64,000 bases of DNA from Apium graveolens (GCF_009905375.1 NC_133647.1:134225263-134289262), one strand, 5' to 3'; shown: positions 42,718-54,537, numbered from the stretch's first letter. The notes: a model not told the origin generated them from the sequence alone. Made by a program: numbers and translations.

Positions 42718-44472
42718 ATGTCTGAAGTAGAAACTCCAACTAAGCCCACCAAAACTGAAGAACCTCCAAAGACACAAATCCATAGTCGATATGAGGCTAT
42801 TAGAGTTCCCATATTGAAACCATCTGAATATCCCATATGGAAGGTGAGGATGACTATGTTTCTGGAAGCTACAGATCCAGAATATCTTGATAGAATCAAG
42901 AAAGGACCTCACAATCCAACAAAACTCGCAGTTACAGTTGCAGGTGAAGCAGCAAAGTCTGTACCAAAAGAGAAGAGTGATTACACTGCTGAAGATATCG
43001 CATCAATTGCTAAGGATGCTAAGGTACGACACTTACTGCATAGTGCCATTGATAATGTAATGTCAAACAGGGTAATAAACTGCAAATCTACAAAGGAGAT
43101 ATGGGATGCTTTGGAAACAAGATGTCAGGGAACTGATTCGATTAAGAAGAACAGGAAGACAATACTCACTCAAGAGTATGAACACTTTGACTCAAAGGCT
43201 AATGAGTCATTGACTAATTTATATGATAGATTTGTCAAACTCTTGAATGATTTGTCACTGGTTGATAAGGAGTATGATCTTGAAGATTCAAACCTTAAAT
43301 TCCTGTTAGCTCTTCCTGAAAACTGGGATTTGAAGGCCACAATCATAAGAGACAACTATAGTCTTGAAGAAACAACTCTTGATGAAATCTATGGGATGCT
43401 CAAGACTCATGAACTTGAGATGGAACAAAGAAGCAAGAGGAAAAGAGGAAAGTCAAGGACAGTTGCTCTTAAGGCTGAAGAAGAATCCCCCAAGGCAGCT
43501 ACCTCAAGGAAAGGCAAGGGTAAAGCGCTCTTCACAAAGTCTGATACCGAGTCATCAAGTTCTGATAGTGATGGTGACTCAGAAACTGAAAGCTCGCCTG
43601 AGATGGATGGTGATGAAGAGATGATGAAGCTGTGTGCTCTTATGGTGAAAGGAATCACAAGGATTGCATACAGGAAGTTCAGGAAGGGAAAGAAGTTTTC
43701 CAGGAAAGGTGCAAGTTCTGATAAAAAGAATTTCAGAAAATCTGAAAGCAAAGGAGGTAAGTCTGACAGAGGAGATTACACAAATGTCAAATGCTACAAC
43801 TGTGGTGAGAAAGGCCACATATCTCCTGATTACAAGAAAGTGAAGAGTTACAAAGGCAAGGCTCTTGTCACAACGAAGAAAAGTTGGACAGACACTTCAG
43901 ATTCTGAAAGTGAGAAGAACTATGCCTTGATGGCAAATGCTGATATGATAAATGTTGATAGCAGTCCTGAAGCTGCTGAGTTAAAGGTACCTCAAACTAC
44001 TTATGCCTTTCATACTGATGATATTAATGAGTTGAGAAGATATCTTAAAACCATGTTCATTAGCTATAGAGATCAAACTTTAACATGTGAAAGATTAACT
44101 TCTGAGAATCTTGCTTATAAAAAGAGGAATGATTATTTAGAAAAAGAGTTAGTCATGTTCCATCAAACTCAGAAAGATAGAGATGATGCTTTCTATGTTA
44201 GGGATGAAGTACTTAAAATGAATGAATCTCTAAAAACTGAGTTAGAAAAGGAAAGGGAGATTATCAGGACTTGGACTAACTCTGGCAGAACAAATCAGAA
44301 TTTGTTAAGTAGTGGAAACTGGAAAGAGGGCTTAGGTTATGGAGATGATAAGAATGATAGAGGAACTGTAGATATTAAGCCTATAGTTGTTAAACAAAAG
44401 CCAAAGTTAAAACCTGTTAAGTTTGTAGCTGTAAAGTCTGAAACTGAGAAATTAGAAGCTAAAAGGAATTAA
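42718..44472 (+). CDS. Copia C gag with zinc knuckle and coiled coil
   Basis: A 584-codon open frame from an ATG 42 bp after the primer site. N-terminal gag core: VPILKPSEYPIWKVRMTMFL, HLLHSAIDNVMSNRVINCKS, and LKFLLALPENW near residue 201. The zinc knuckle is CYNCGEKGHISPDYKK, in which the last Cys has become Tyr. Basic/acidic Ser-Asp-rich stretches flank it (SDTESSSSDSDGDSETESS near 280). Residues about 440-510 have heptad spacing (coiled coil). It makes the capsid and binds genomic RNA. The frame closes at 44472 by a stop; the spacer continues at 44523. The best-preserved gag in the window, except for the broken knuckle. Confidence 0.92.
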   Translation: MSEVETPTKPTKTEEPPKTQIHSRYEAIRVPILKPSEYPIWKVRMTMFLEATDPEYLDRIKKGPHNPTKLAVTVAGEAAKSVPKEKSDYTAEDIASIAKDAKVRHLLHSAIDNVMSNRVINCKSTKEIWDALETRCQGTDSIKKNRKTILTQEYEHFDSKANESLTNLYDRFVKLLNDLSLVDKEYDLEDSNLKFLLALPENWDLKATIIRDNYSLEETTLDEIYGMLKTHELEMEQRSKRKRGKSRTVALKAEEESPKAATSRKGKGKALFTKSDTESSSSDSDGDSETESSPEMDGDEEMMKLCALMVKGITRIAYRKFRKGKKFSRKGASSDKKNFRKSESKGGKSDRGDYTNVKCYNCGEKGHISPDYKKVKSYKGKALVTTKKSWTDTSDSESEKNYALMANADMINVDSSPEAAELKVPQTTYAFHTDDINELRRYLKTMFISYRDQTLTCERLTSENLAYKKRNDYLEKELVMFHQTQKDRDDAFYVRDEVLKMNESLKTELEKEREIIRTWTNSGRTNQNLLSSGNWKEGLGYGDDKNDRGTVDIKPIVVKQKPKLKPVKFVAVKSETEKLEAKRN

Positions 44473-44522
44473 CTTCTGACAAACTAAAATAGGAAAAGAC
44501 AACTGAAGTAAATGTAGGCTTA

Positions 44523-45056
44523 ATGACCAAGAAGCAGCTTAAGCATAAGCTGAAAGATGTTAAGAATGCAAACAAGGTAAAATCACCTAGGAAAAATAGG
44601 AATGGAAAGGAAGGTGTGAATAAAAGCAATGATTATAAACCTGTTCCTGATGCTCCTAGAAAAATGTGTCATAACTGTAGAAGTTCTAACCATCTGGCTT
44701 TTTTTTGCAGGAAGAATAAGAACATAAACTCCTTACCTTCAAAGTCAGGAGTTAAGAGTCAGTCTATTAGACATAAGCCACAAAATCCTTGTTTTCATTG
44801 TGGTAGTTTATGGCATTCCATTTATACTTGTAAGGAATATCATAGTTTGTACTATGATTATTATCAAATAAAACCTTCTTTAAAGAAAGTTAGTATTGTT
44901 CCTTCTAGTATAAGTTCTGATTCAAAGTCTGATAGTGTAAATTCTGATAAGAAAAATGTTAACATAAACTCTGATGCTAGATCCACTGCAAATGTTAACA
45001 AACTTAATAAGGCCAAAGGATCCAAGCAAGTCTGGGTCCTTAAAACTAATCATTAG
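44523..45056 (+). CDS. Copia C gag-spacer with two Cys-His motifs
   Basis: A 177-codon frame with CHNCRSSNHLAFFC and then CFHCGSLWHSIYTC (both CX2CX4HX4C), followed by Ser/Asn/Lys-rich sequence with SDSKSDSVNSDKK, encoded by the TTCTGAT oligomer. In B and A the equivalent segment has a single motif. It ends at a stop 10 bp before the protease-coding stretch. Confidence 0.8.
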   Translation: MTKKQLKHKLKDVKNANKVKSPRKNRNGKEGVNKSNDYKPVPDAPRKMCHNCRSSNHLAFFCRKNKNINSLPSKSGVKSQSIRHKPQNPCFHCGSLWHSIYTCKEYHSLYYDYYQIKPSLKKVSIVPSSISSDSKSDSVNSDKKNVNINSDARSTANVNKLNKAKGSKQVWVLKTNH

Positions 45057-45066
45057 TGGTCTTTAT

Positions 45067-46295
45067 GATTACAGGGCCACAGGAAAAACATCCTAGTTCT
45101 GGACAGTGGATGTTCAGGACATATGACGGGAAATAAAGCCCTGCTATCAGATTTTATGGAGAAGGCTGGCCCAAGTGTTTCTTATGGAGATGGCAACATT
45201 GGAAAAACATTGGGATATGGCAATATCAATCTTGGGAATGTCATCATTAAAGAAGTAGCTCTGGTATCAGGACTTAAACACAATCTGCTGAGTGTTAGTC
45301 AAATCTGTGACAGAGGTTACCATGTGGATTTCTTTGAAGAACACTGTGAAATTGTAAGCAAATCTACAGGCAAAGTTGTTATGAAAGGATACATGCATGG
45401 TAACATTTATGAAGCTAAGCTTTCAACAAGTACTGATGGTTCTGCAATCTGTCTGATGAGTAGAGCATCAATTGAAGAAAGCTGGAACTGGCACAAGAAA
45501 CTCTCTCATTTCAATTTCAATAATATAAATGAAGTAGTCAAGAAAGATTTTGTGAGAGGACTGCCAAAGTCAGTATTTGCTCCTGATGGCCTTTGTAATT
45601 CTTGTCAGAAGGCTAAACAAAAGAAATCTTCATTCAAGAGCAAGACTGAATCATCAATTCTTGAGCCTTATCACCTATTACATGTTGATCTATTTGGTCC
45701 AGTAAATGTCATGTCTATTGCAAAGAAGAAATATGCTATGGTCATAGTGGATGAATTCACCAGATACACATGGGTTTATTTCTTGCACACAAAAAGTGAA
45801 ACTGCATCCATCTTGATTGATCATGTCAAGCAACTGGATAAATTGGTCAAAGATTCTGTGAAGATAATAAGAAGTGATAATGACACTGAGTTCAAGAATT
45901 TGACAATGGAAGAGTTCTGCAAAGACCATGGAATCAATAAGGAATTTTCTGCTCCTGGAACTCCACAGCAAAATGGAGTTGTTGAAAGGAAGAATAGAAC
46001 TCTCATTGAAGCTGCACGAACTATGCTTGATGAAGCAAAGCTACCAACCTATTTTTGGGCTGAAGCTGTGCAGACTGCTTATTTTATTCAGAATGCAACA
46101 CTCATTAACAAGCATGGAAAGACACCATACGAGATGGTGAAGAAAAAGAAGCCAAATCTGAAGTATTTTCATGTATTTGGATGCAAGTGTTTTGTTCTTA
46201 AGACTCACCCTGAATAGCTATCCAAATTTGATCTAAAAGCTGATGAAGGAATCTTTGTTGGATATCCACTTTCCACAAGAGCCTGTAGAGTCTAC
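45067..46295 (+). pseudogene. Copia C protease-integrase
   Basis: The protease motif VLDSGCSGHMTGN is encoded from about 45091 (before the ATG at 45123, which is internal). The integrase finger HKKLSHFNF to CNSCQKAK and the core HVDLFGPV, IRSDNDTEFKN (the usual DNG is DND) and VVERKNR follow. The frame stops at 46215-46217 (TAG, from a Gln/Lys-like codon); the same frame continues with DEGIFVGYP. Confidence 0.88.
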
Positions 46296-46298
46296 AAC

Positions 46299-48419
46299 TT
46301 GAGAACAAGGGTGGTCATGGAATCTATCAATGTCTCTTTTAATGATAAAAAGATTACTGGACTTGAAGATTTCAATGATCATGATCAGCTGAGATTCGAA
46401 AATGAAGAATTAAATTCTGATACTGAAAACCCTGATAGTTTAAGTCCTGATACTGCAAACTCTGATGGATTAAACTCTGATGTCATTGAAATTGTGGTGA
46501 CTACGTCAAAAGAGGATGCACCTGTGCAGGAGGAGCATACTGAAGATACAACCACATCTCAAGAAGCATCAGAACATACAACTGGCTCTTTAAATTCTGA
46601 TTCATCAAGTTCTGATAAGCCAAGTTCTGATAGTTCTGAAAACTTAAATACTGAAAGATCCAACTCAGAGAGCATAGTTTCAGGGGGAGCATCAGAAAAT
46701 GTTAATGAAGATAGCATGGATCATGGGGGAGCATCCAGTTCTAGAGAAAACCTTCCATCTGCAAGGAAGTGGACTAAATCACATACACCTGATTTAATAA
46801 TTGGAAATCCTGATACAGGTGTCGGAACTAGAACATCTACTTCAAGTGAATGTCTTTATAATTCTTTTCTTTCTCAGACAGAACCAAAGAAAGTGGAAGA
46901 AGCTCTTCAAGATGCTGATTGGGTGCAAGCAATGCAGGAAGAGTTAAATGAATTTGAAAGAAACAAAGTTTGGACTATAGTGTCAAGTCCAAAGAACAGA
47001 TCAGTTGTTGGTACAAAGTGGGTGTTCAGAAACAAAACTGATAGTGATGGCATAATTACAAGGAATAAAGCAAGGTTGGTTGCAAAAGGATATTCTCAAC
47101 AGGAGGGAATTGATTATGATGAAACATTTACACCAGTTGCTAGATTGGAAGCCATAAGGATATTTTTGGCTTATGCTGCTCATAAAAAAGTTTATTGTCT
47201 TTCAAATGGATGTGAAAAGTGATTTTCTCAATGGAGAATTGGAGGAGGAAGTGTATGTTGAACAACTTCCAGGCTTTGTAGATCCAAAATATCCAAATCT
47301 TGTCTACAGGCTTGATAAAGCACTTTATGGCCTTAAGCAAACTCCAAGAGCATGGTATGAGACTTTAGCTCAGTTTCTTCTGTAAAGTGGATTTAACAGA
47401 GAAACTATAAACAAAACACTGTTCTACGTCAACCATGGAAAGGACTTACTTCTGGTTCAGATATATGTTGATGATATCATCTTTGGTTCTACAAATGACA
47501 GACTTTGCAAAAAGTTTGCCAAACTGATGCAGCCAAGATATCAAATGAGTATGATGGGGGAACTTAGCTATTTTCTGGGCCTTCAAGTCAAGCAGAATGA
47601 AGAAGACACTTTTATTTGTCAAACCAAGTACATCAGAAATCTGCTGAAGAAATTTGGAATGCAAGATTGTTCAAGTGCATCCACTCCCATGGCCACTGCA
47701 ACAAAACTGGATAAGGATACTGGTAAATCAGTAGATATTACTGAATACAGAGGTATGATTGGCTCTTTACTCTATCTAACTGCTAGTATACCTGATATCA
47801 TGTATGCTACATATCTTTGTGCAAGATTTCAAGCAGATCTAAGAGAACCTCACTTAACAGCTATGAAAAGAATTTTCAAGTATCTTAAGGGAACAGCTGA
47901 TCTGGGATTGTGGTATCCCAGAGAATCAGATTTTAAACTAATTGGTTACTCAGATGCAGATTTTGTAGGTTGCAAAATTGACATGAAAAACACAAGTGGA
48001 AGCTGCCAATTTTTTGGAGGCAGATTGGTTTCTTGGTTTAGCAAGAAACAAAAGTCAATTCCACATCAACTGTAGAAGCAGAGTACATTGCCGCAGGAAG
48101 CTGTTGTGCACAGATTCTTTGGATGAAGAATCAGTTACTGGATTATGGGCTAACATATTTTAAAATCCCTATTTAATGTGATAATCAAAGTGCTATTGCT
48201 ATGACAGGTAATCCAGTTCAACACTCAATGACAAAGCACATCAGCATTAGGTACCACTTCATAAGGGAACATGTGGATGAAGGTACAGTGGAATTGCACT
48301 TTGTTCCAACAGATCAACAACTAGCAGATATCTTCACAAAATCAATGTGTGAAGCTACTTTTACAAGATTGGTAAATGAACTTGGAATGGTTTCAGGTTC
48401 TTTCTCTAAATCTGCTTAG
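46299..48419 (+). pseudogene. Copia C reverse transcriptase / RNase H, several frame breaks
   Basis: The linker and start of RT are in 46299-47222 ([20 protein letters not shown]), with the Ser-Asp-rich region [18 protein letters not shown] encoded by TTCTGAT repeats. A frameshift near 47190 leads to 47173-47385 ([15 protein letters not shown]), a stop at 47383-47385, then YVDDIIFG at about 47464-47487, RT thumb and RNase H (YSDADFVGCKIDMKNTS) to a frameshift at about 48055. RNase H remnants follow: [23 protein letters not shown] and LADIFTKS, ending at 48417-48419. At least four disruptions. Confidence 0.88.
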
Positions 48420-49786
48420 CTTTTTGTTCTGCTGCATCAGACTTTATGATCTGTATTTACTGATATTACTATCTTTGTGTATGCTGTGCTTAATTGAAAA
48501 TTGCTGAAGTACTGATTGTTTTCTGATGTGAATTTCTAAACTCTGATAGTGATATGACTGTTTCTGTGACTATTCAATCCTATGAGGATAACTGTGCTAG
48601 ATGCTGACCTAGTAGTCTTTAATATACTAAAGATCCCATGTTAGAAGTAATTATTTATGTGGAAATCTATTGACACAAGCAAATTCTGATATTGAGCTTA
48701 GTTAAGTTTACTTTGTCTATCTTATTACTAAGTCAAAAACTAGAATAATGCTTCTCATCTGTTAAGTTCCGATGTTAGTAAATCTGATGAATGTACTAAG
48801 TGCTGATAAACCTCACTTATCAAAAGAAAAAGGAAAAGAACAAGGAATAAAAATCAGGTACTCCTTTAAGATCTAGACTAAACACGTGGAAGGGACGACT
48901 CAAGTGCATTGCTGGTATTAAGTAATATGCATCAGAAAAGCAAAAATAAATATTTTTCTTGGTGACTTTTCACACTCTATGATTACTGGAGAAATACTCT
49001 GATGATAACATAAATTCTGATAAGCAGTCGTGACTCACTTATACTGAGAAGCCACTGTAAAATGGAATTTCAAAAGATGCATAAAATGAGCACAAAATAG
49101 TTGAGGTAGACTCATGCATGAACTTATTCTAAAGTAGACTTCAGAATCATGACAGATTTTGAGCAAAGTTCTTTGTTCTTCCTTATTTCTAAGATGTACT
49201 GAAGTGAATCAGACTTTAATCTTTGTCTGATATTTAGCTTAATGCACACACTTACACTCCATATGAATGATGAAATTTACTGTGGTGATCAATGTTATTT
49301 TAGATGAACAGTTTATGTGTCAGATGCAATATATTCTGAGGACAAGTTATGATGGAAGTTCTGATGATTAAGTTCTAAAGAACCGAAATCAGAATTTGTG
49401 TGAAAAATTACAGAAATAGGCATTCATTTTTCGAGTTAAGAAATCATGTTCTGATGACTGTTAAGTTCTGATATAAGTCTAAGTTCTGATATAAGTCTAA
49501 GTTCTGATATTATATTCTGATTCTTTACTTGACTTATTTTTGGTTAAAATTTGAAACAGTCCTATTTTACATCAGAATATGTTCGGGTGAGATATTAACA
49601 GTCACTATAATTAGGGTTAGTGGTACACGTCCATGCACAGTAATGTTTACTTGTTTCTTGTGCGCATTAAACCCTGTTTTACACTTCCAATGACTATTTT
49701 TATTCTCCTCACTCTAGGGAGACGAGGTAGAATTATTTCTACCTGTAAGCATTAAATTTTCCTTGCGTCTCCTGGCATTCTATTGC
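48420..49786 (+). other. Spacer after pol of copia C, rich in AGTTCTGATA motifs
   Basis: No ORF of note. Repeated AGTTCTGATA units occur, the clearest at 49448-49521 where AAGTTCTGATATAAGTCT is tandemly repeated. The same oligomer occurs in coding parts of this element. Confidence 0.65.
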
Positions 49787-49797
49787 CTATATAAACC
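49787..49797 (+). promoter_or_regulatory. TATA box before 89-codon ORF of copia C
   Basis: CTATATAAACC, 78 bp before the ATG at 49875, followed by a C/A-rich ACTCAAACTCTCAAACTC leader typical of plant 5' untranslated regions. Confidence 0.65.
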
Positions 49798-49874
49798 AAT
49801 ACTTCATTCCAGCCAGTACATCTCTCATTTACACTCAAACTCTCAAACTCATTTCTTTTTCACTCATCAGAATC

Positions 49875-50144
49875 ATGGTTAATTACAACTTAGCTCTGAA
49901 CTATGATACTTTCTCTCTCACAATGAGCTGTCCAGAGTGGCAGCAGGAATGGCATGTTACTGCCATTCCTGATGAGGTTTGGGACTCTGTTCCCCAAGAG
50001 GTTCTGACAAACCTCTTGTTCTTCTATATGGATTACCATCGCCATGTTGAGCGACTGGAAGAAGAACGGTTGGAAGCTCTTCGACAGCAGGAGCGAATCA
50101 TTCGTCTCGCTGTTCTTTTTGTTGAAAGTAGGAAGAAGAAATAG
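49875..50144 (+). CDS. 89-codon ORF of unknown function in copia C
   Basis: Starts at ATG 49875 with its own TATA box upstream and an AT-rich tail with AATGTATTTT and TTAATGAAATTT after the stop, as if a separate transcription unit between pol and the third ORF. The protein is tryptophan-containing at the N-terminus (CPEWQQEWHV, DEVWDSVPQEV) and then strongly charged, with a likely helix (YHRHVERLEEERLEALRQQE) and a basic C-terminus (ESRKKK). No family is recognised. It is unbroken although neighbours in the same element carry stops. It could instead be a fragment of a captured host gene. Confidence 0.55.
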   Translation: MVNYNLALNYDTFSLTMSCPEWQQEWHVTAIPDEVWDSVPQEVLTNLLFFYMDYHRHVERLEEERLEALRQQERIIRLAVLFVESRKKK

Positions 50145-50631
50145 GATTTGTAGCTTAGGACAATCTTGTAATTTTGTGATGTAATTTAAATTTCATGAAT
50201 GTATTTTCTCAATATATTAATGAAATTTTATATTTTTGCAAGATTTTGTCTCTGAGTCGTTTGAAATTCTGATGCATTTTTAAATTCTGATTTACCCATA
50301 TTCTAATGACTGTTTTTATATGATACAAATCAAGTTCTGATTCTGACGTGGCAGTACCTGTTTACTTGATTTATTTTTTTTGGTCATTCTCTCACTTAGT
50401 GTATTTATACAGAATATTGGTCTCGGAGTAAAAATAATTTATTAAGTGGGAACAGTTTAAATTTTAAATTAAAACTGAACTACCTTAATTAATGGGATTA
50501 CTTGATAAGTGGAACGGTTTTTCCTTGAAAAACTGCATGTGATAAGTAATGATTACTGTTTTCCCGTGCCCATTAATTATTCTTTACTGCTGCATGTCTG
50601 ATAGGTGTCCAACGGTTACTTTTTCTATCGT

Positions 50632-50640
50632 GTATAAGTA
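50632..50640 (+). promoter_or_regulatory. Internal TATA-like box upstream of third ORF, copia C
   Basis: GTATAAGTA about 150 bp before the ATG at 50791, with a CT-rich leader (CTCTCTTTG, TTCTATTCTCTCTC) in between. The position resembles that of the box in copia B. Confidence 0.5.
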
Positions 50641-50790
50641 AAAGAGAGAGACGATTGTAAAATCTTTTATTTACTTTCATACTTTATCTCTCTTTGTTTA
50701 CTTCTATTCTCTCTCATATCCTGACGTTTTTTTTTCATACAGACATTTTATCAAACACCTTACAGGCAACCTTATTTCTCAATTTTTCTC

Positions 50791-53700
50791 ATGGAACCTA
50801 AGGATTTGATTATAGCTGGAGCCAAGTTTGTACCCAATAACTATGCTACAATCTTAAACCATGATGAAGCTCCGTCTGATTTGCACTTTGTGCAAGATCT
50901 TCTAGCACACAGTGAGATTGGGTATGCATTGACCCAGCCTCAAGTCATTTCCAACCAGCAAGTTCTGACGTTTTGGCGGACTGGGCATTTTGATAATGGT
51001 GGTGCTACTGGTACTCCAAGCATTATTTTCGAAGTAAATGATGTTGAGCATGTGGTAACTCTTGGAGCAGTTCGTAAAGCTCTCTATTTACCAGAAGGCT
51101 GCATTTTCTCAACACCGGAGGAACCCGTTCTACAACAGCTCATGGCCAATTTGGGGTATGAGAAGAGTTTGGCCAAGCTTGGACAGTTGAAAAGAGCACA
51201 TATCAGAAAGGAATGGAGCTTTTTCTTCGACTGCATCACTAAAGCATTCGGCAATAAATGTTCCAACTTTGATGCCATTCCTATTATGAGTCAGCACATC
51301 GGGTATGCTATTATTCACCAAACTCATTTTGATTTTGCAAGTGCTATGCTAGGCTTTATAGGGGATAGAATGACAGAGGATAGGAATGTAGTATACTTTG
51401 CTATATTCTGTCAGCTTATATATACTTTTTGCTGTGTTAATGAACCTCAACCAGCCAGTTCTTTATTTCCACCCTTTAAACTTGCAAAGAGGGCGTTTAA
51501 TGACTTGGTAAATGCTGACCTTAAGAAGAAGGTAGTTAGACCCTTACAGATACCTCAGTCTGTAAAACAGATCTTGGTAAATGCTGATCCTCATACCTAC
51601 AGATCTGTTTTCCCTGATATTCAACCCACCAGCACATCTCATACACCACAACAACCATCAGAACATACCAAACATACATCTCAATCTACTCAACCCTCTA
51701 TCAGAACACATCTCAAACCTTCACAGATAACTCAACCTTCATCATCAGCACATACTGTGAAGCCTTCATCTTCCAAGCCCAAGAGGACAAAGACTGTACC
51801 TCAGACACCACAGAAGAGAAGGAGGATTGTTCTGAGAGATGAGTCAGACAGTGAGGAACAGGTTTCTGTATCAGAACCTGTTATTAAAGAAGCTGAAAAG
51901 GCCCCTTCTCAGAAGGATACTGGAATTGGGGGATCTAAGCTTTTCAAAAGGCTTAGAAGAATGTCTTATGTTGAAATTCCCAAGGAATCTCCATCTTCAA
52001 AGAAAAGAAAGAAACTGAGAGCTCACAGGCCAGTTTCAGATGATGAGGAAGAAGCAGCTAAGGAAGGAGATCAGGAATCTCTGATCTCAAAAGAGCCAGA
52101 ATTTGCTGAAGCTACTGCATCTCCACCTCCATTGTCACCAACTCAGGCAGCTGCTACAGATAAAGCATCTACACCACCTGTGTCTCCTGTACATGAACCA
52201 GTATCTACTGCAGACCCAGGCACAAGTGCCGAAATTGATATTCACAACCTGGTTGTGCCTGAGGTTCTCTACTTAGAAGCTCCACCAGCTCCACTTAATC
52301 CATCAACAATACCAGTTCCTGATGCTAATGAAACTCTAGAATTGTCTACAACACCTTCTCTGCATCTAGATGTTGATGATCAGATTATAGGTGAGCATGA
52401 GAGTAAGGCTATTGATCAGAACTTGGAAGAGATCAGCACTTAGAGGATGATGTTGAAGCCTCAATAGCTTTTCATACTGTTCTTTTATCAAAAGATGCTG
52501 ACTCTGTAAGTTCTGATACTGCAAATGCTGATACTACTGGTGATGCTGCTATAAATGAAGATGCTACTGCAGCTGGTCCATCAGGACATGCACCTCAATA
52601 AACTGTTCACAAAAGTGAGATAGTCAAGAAGTTTGTTACAGGAGAAGCACCAGTACCTTGGAGTGAAACTCCTAGAGGACATGAGTGGACTAAGGAGTGG
52701 AACACAACTACTTTTGTTCCTTCTCAATCGATTCTTGCTGAGCACTTGGCAAAAGCTGATGAAATGCTAATTAATGATGATTTCAAGACACAGCTTCGAG
52801 TCACTGCATTGAGTACTAGAAATCTTCAAGGTCTACATTCAACAACTCATGCAGAGGTGCATAAAATTCAGGAAGAATTGCTCAAGCAAGAAATGACTAA
52901 GAAAATTGACAAGAAAACTTTTTTCCAACCTACCTTTGACAGAGTTGCTTACATTGAGAAGACCCAAGAGAAGCAACAGTCTCATATTGATGAAATTTTG
53001 AAAAATCAATCTTCTCAGCAATCTCAACTCGATGAGATCCAATCCTCAGTGGAATTTCTTGTCTCTCTTCTTTTACGTGCTGATGCCAAAAAGGGGGAGA
53101 AAGTACTTAAGTCCAAATGAAAAACTGTTAAGACACTGAAGGGGAAGGATGATGAAAAAGATGACCAGGGAAACTCTGGAATGGGTGGAGGTCATAGTCA
53201 AGGTAGAAGTCTCTAATCAAGAAGAGCTGAAGCTACAGGTCATAGAACAAGTTCTGATACTGGAAAAAGAATTATTTCTGATACTAGTAAAAGGATAAGT
53301 TCTGATGAACTTTTGGATCTTGATGAAGAAATTTCAAGACAGTTATTTCTGAAAGAAAATCCAGGAATGGACTTTGAGAGTCTACTGGAAGAAGAAGCTA
53401 GACTTAAGTCAGAAAAAGTTAACTCTAAATCTGAAGCTTCTGTTGGTAAAAAGAAACTTCCAAAGGCCAAAGGCATTGTGATAAAAGAAAGGACAAATAT
53501 TGAGGCAACCAAGGCCAAATCATAATTGCAGATAGATCCAAGGTCCAAGGGCAAAGAAAAAGTTGGTGAACCTATAAAGGTTTATGTGCCTCCTGTGGAT
53601 GAAGAAATTTCTGTTGAAGATGCTGATCTTACTCTGACTTCAAGAAAGATTTCTAAGACAACCTCTGATATGGCTCAAGTTGTTCAGAGTCAAGATTTAG

Positions 53701-54334
53701 TTAGTTCTGATATTGCAAAGAAGCAAGTAACCTCTGACATAGCTCAAGTTGACTTGATATCAGAAGATAAATCAAAGGAAACCTCTGACATTGCTCATGT
53801 TAAATCCTTAAAGTTACTCCTACCAGGATTCACCAAAGCCAAACAGACTCAACCTTTGAAGACTGCAACAAGTGGTTTTGAAGCAAGAGTGGTTACTAAC
53901 ATGTTTTATTTTTACTTCAAGTGAATGACAAAATAACAGAAAGTGCTGCAAACTATTTGAAGAGTCAAATTCAGAGATAGAAAAGACTTTACTCTGTAAA
54001 GTCTGACTGTACATATCTTCCAAAGTACAGAGATCAAATGGGTGATATTATTGAGATGAAGCCTAACTCTGCTAATATTATAACTACCCTTCCGGGTTAT
54101 AAGGCTGTAGAATTCAATCTTGAGTCTGACAAGGCATATTTGATCAGACTGGATCAAGACATAAGGAAAGCTAGAATTAATGATCTCAGGGCTGCTATCT
54201 TCCAAACGGGTGAAGATTCTGCAGAGTTTAAAGATGCTAAAAGGAGGATGATTGATGAACTCAGATATGCTGAGAGATGTTTGTTAAAGAACTATCTCAG
54301 GACAACTCCTGACATCAGAGAGATCAGAAAGTGA
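50791..54334 (+). pseudogene. Third ORF of copia C (position of Sirevirus env-like), degenerate
   Basis: A frame of 550 codons (50791-52443) is followed after a one-base frameshift near 52440 by one continuous frame to 53924 with nonsense codons near 52601, 53118, 53214 and 53523. Another shift leads to 54038-54334. The N-terminal 230 residues resemble the third ORF of B (QVLTFWRTG; HIRKEWSFFFDCITKAF). Then comes a Pro/Ser/Thr-rich linker with HTVKPSSSKPKRTKT and basic KKRKKLR, then a helical segment (IEKTQEKQQSHIDEILKNQS) with coiled-coil character. The C-terminus has KARINDLRAAIF. A hydrophobic stretch CQLIYTFCCV near 210 is too short to call a membrane anchor. Function unknown; originally roughly 1,150 residues. 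Confidence 0.72.
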
Positions 54335-54520
54335 AACCAAGTCAAGATCTACAACTACTCAAATTCTGATATGTATATAGACTGAAGTTGTTATCAGAAG
54401 TTAAAGTTGGTAAAGCTTTAAGGACTGTAAGTTGTAGTTATCTAGTCAAATTCTCATGCATTTGTACTTAATGTTTTTGACATCATCAAATATCTGTTAA
54501 ACTTGTATATTATGCTAATT

Positions 54521-54537
54521 TACAAGTTGGGGGAGAT
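54521..54537 (+). other. Polypurine tract of copia C
   Basis: AAGTTGGGGGAGAT directly before the 3' LTR, the same core as in B. Confidence 0.92.

Noticed and set aside
50791..52443. Calling the third ORF a true envelope protein
   Set aside because: No signal peptide or convincing membrane segment can be seen; only the position matches.
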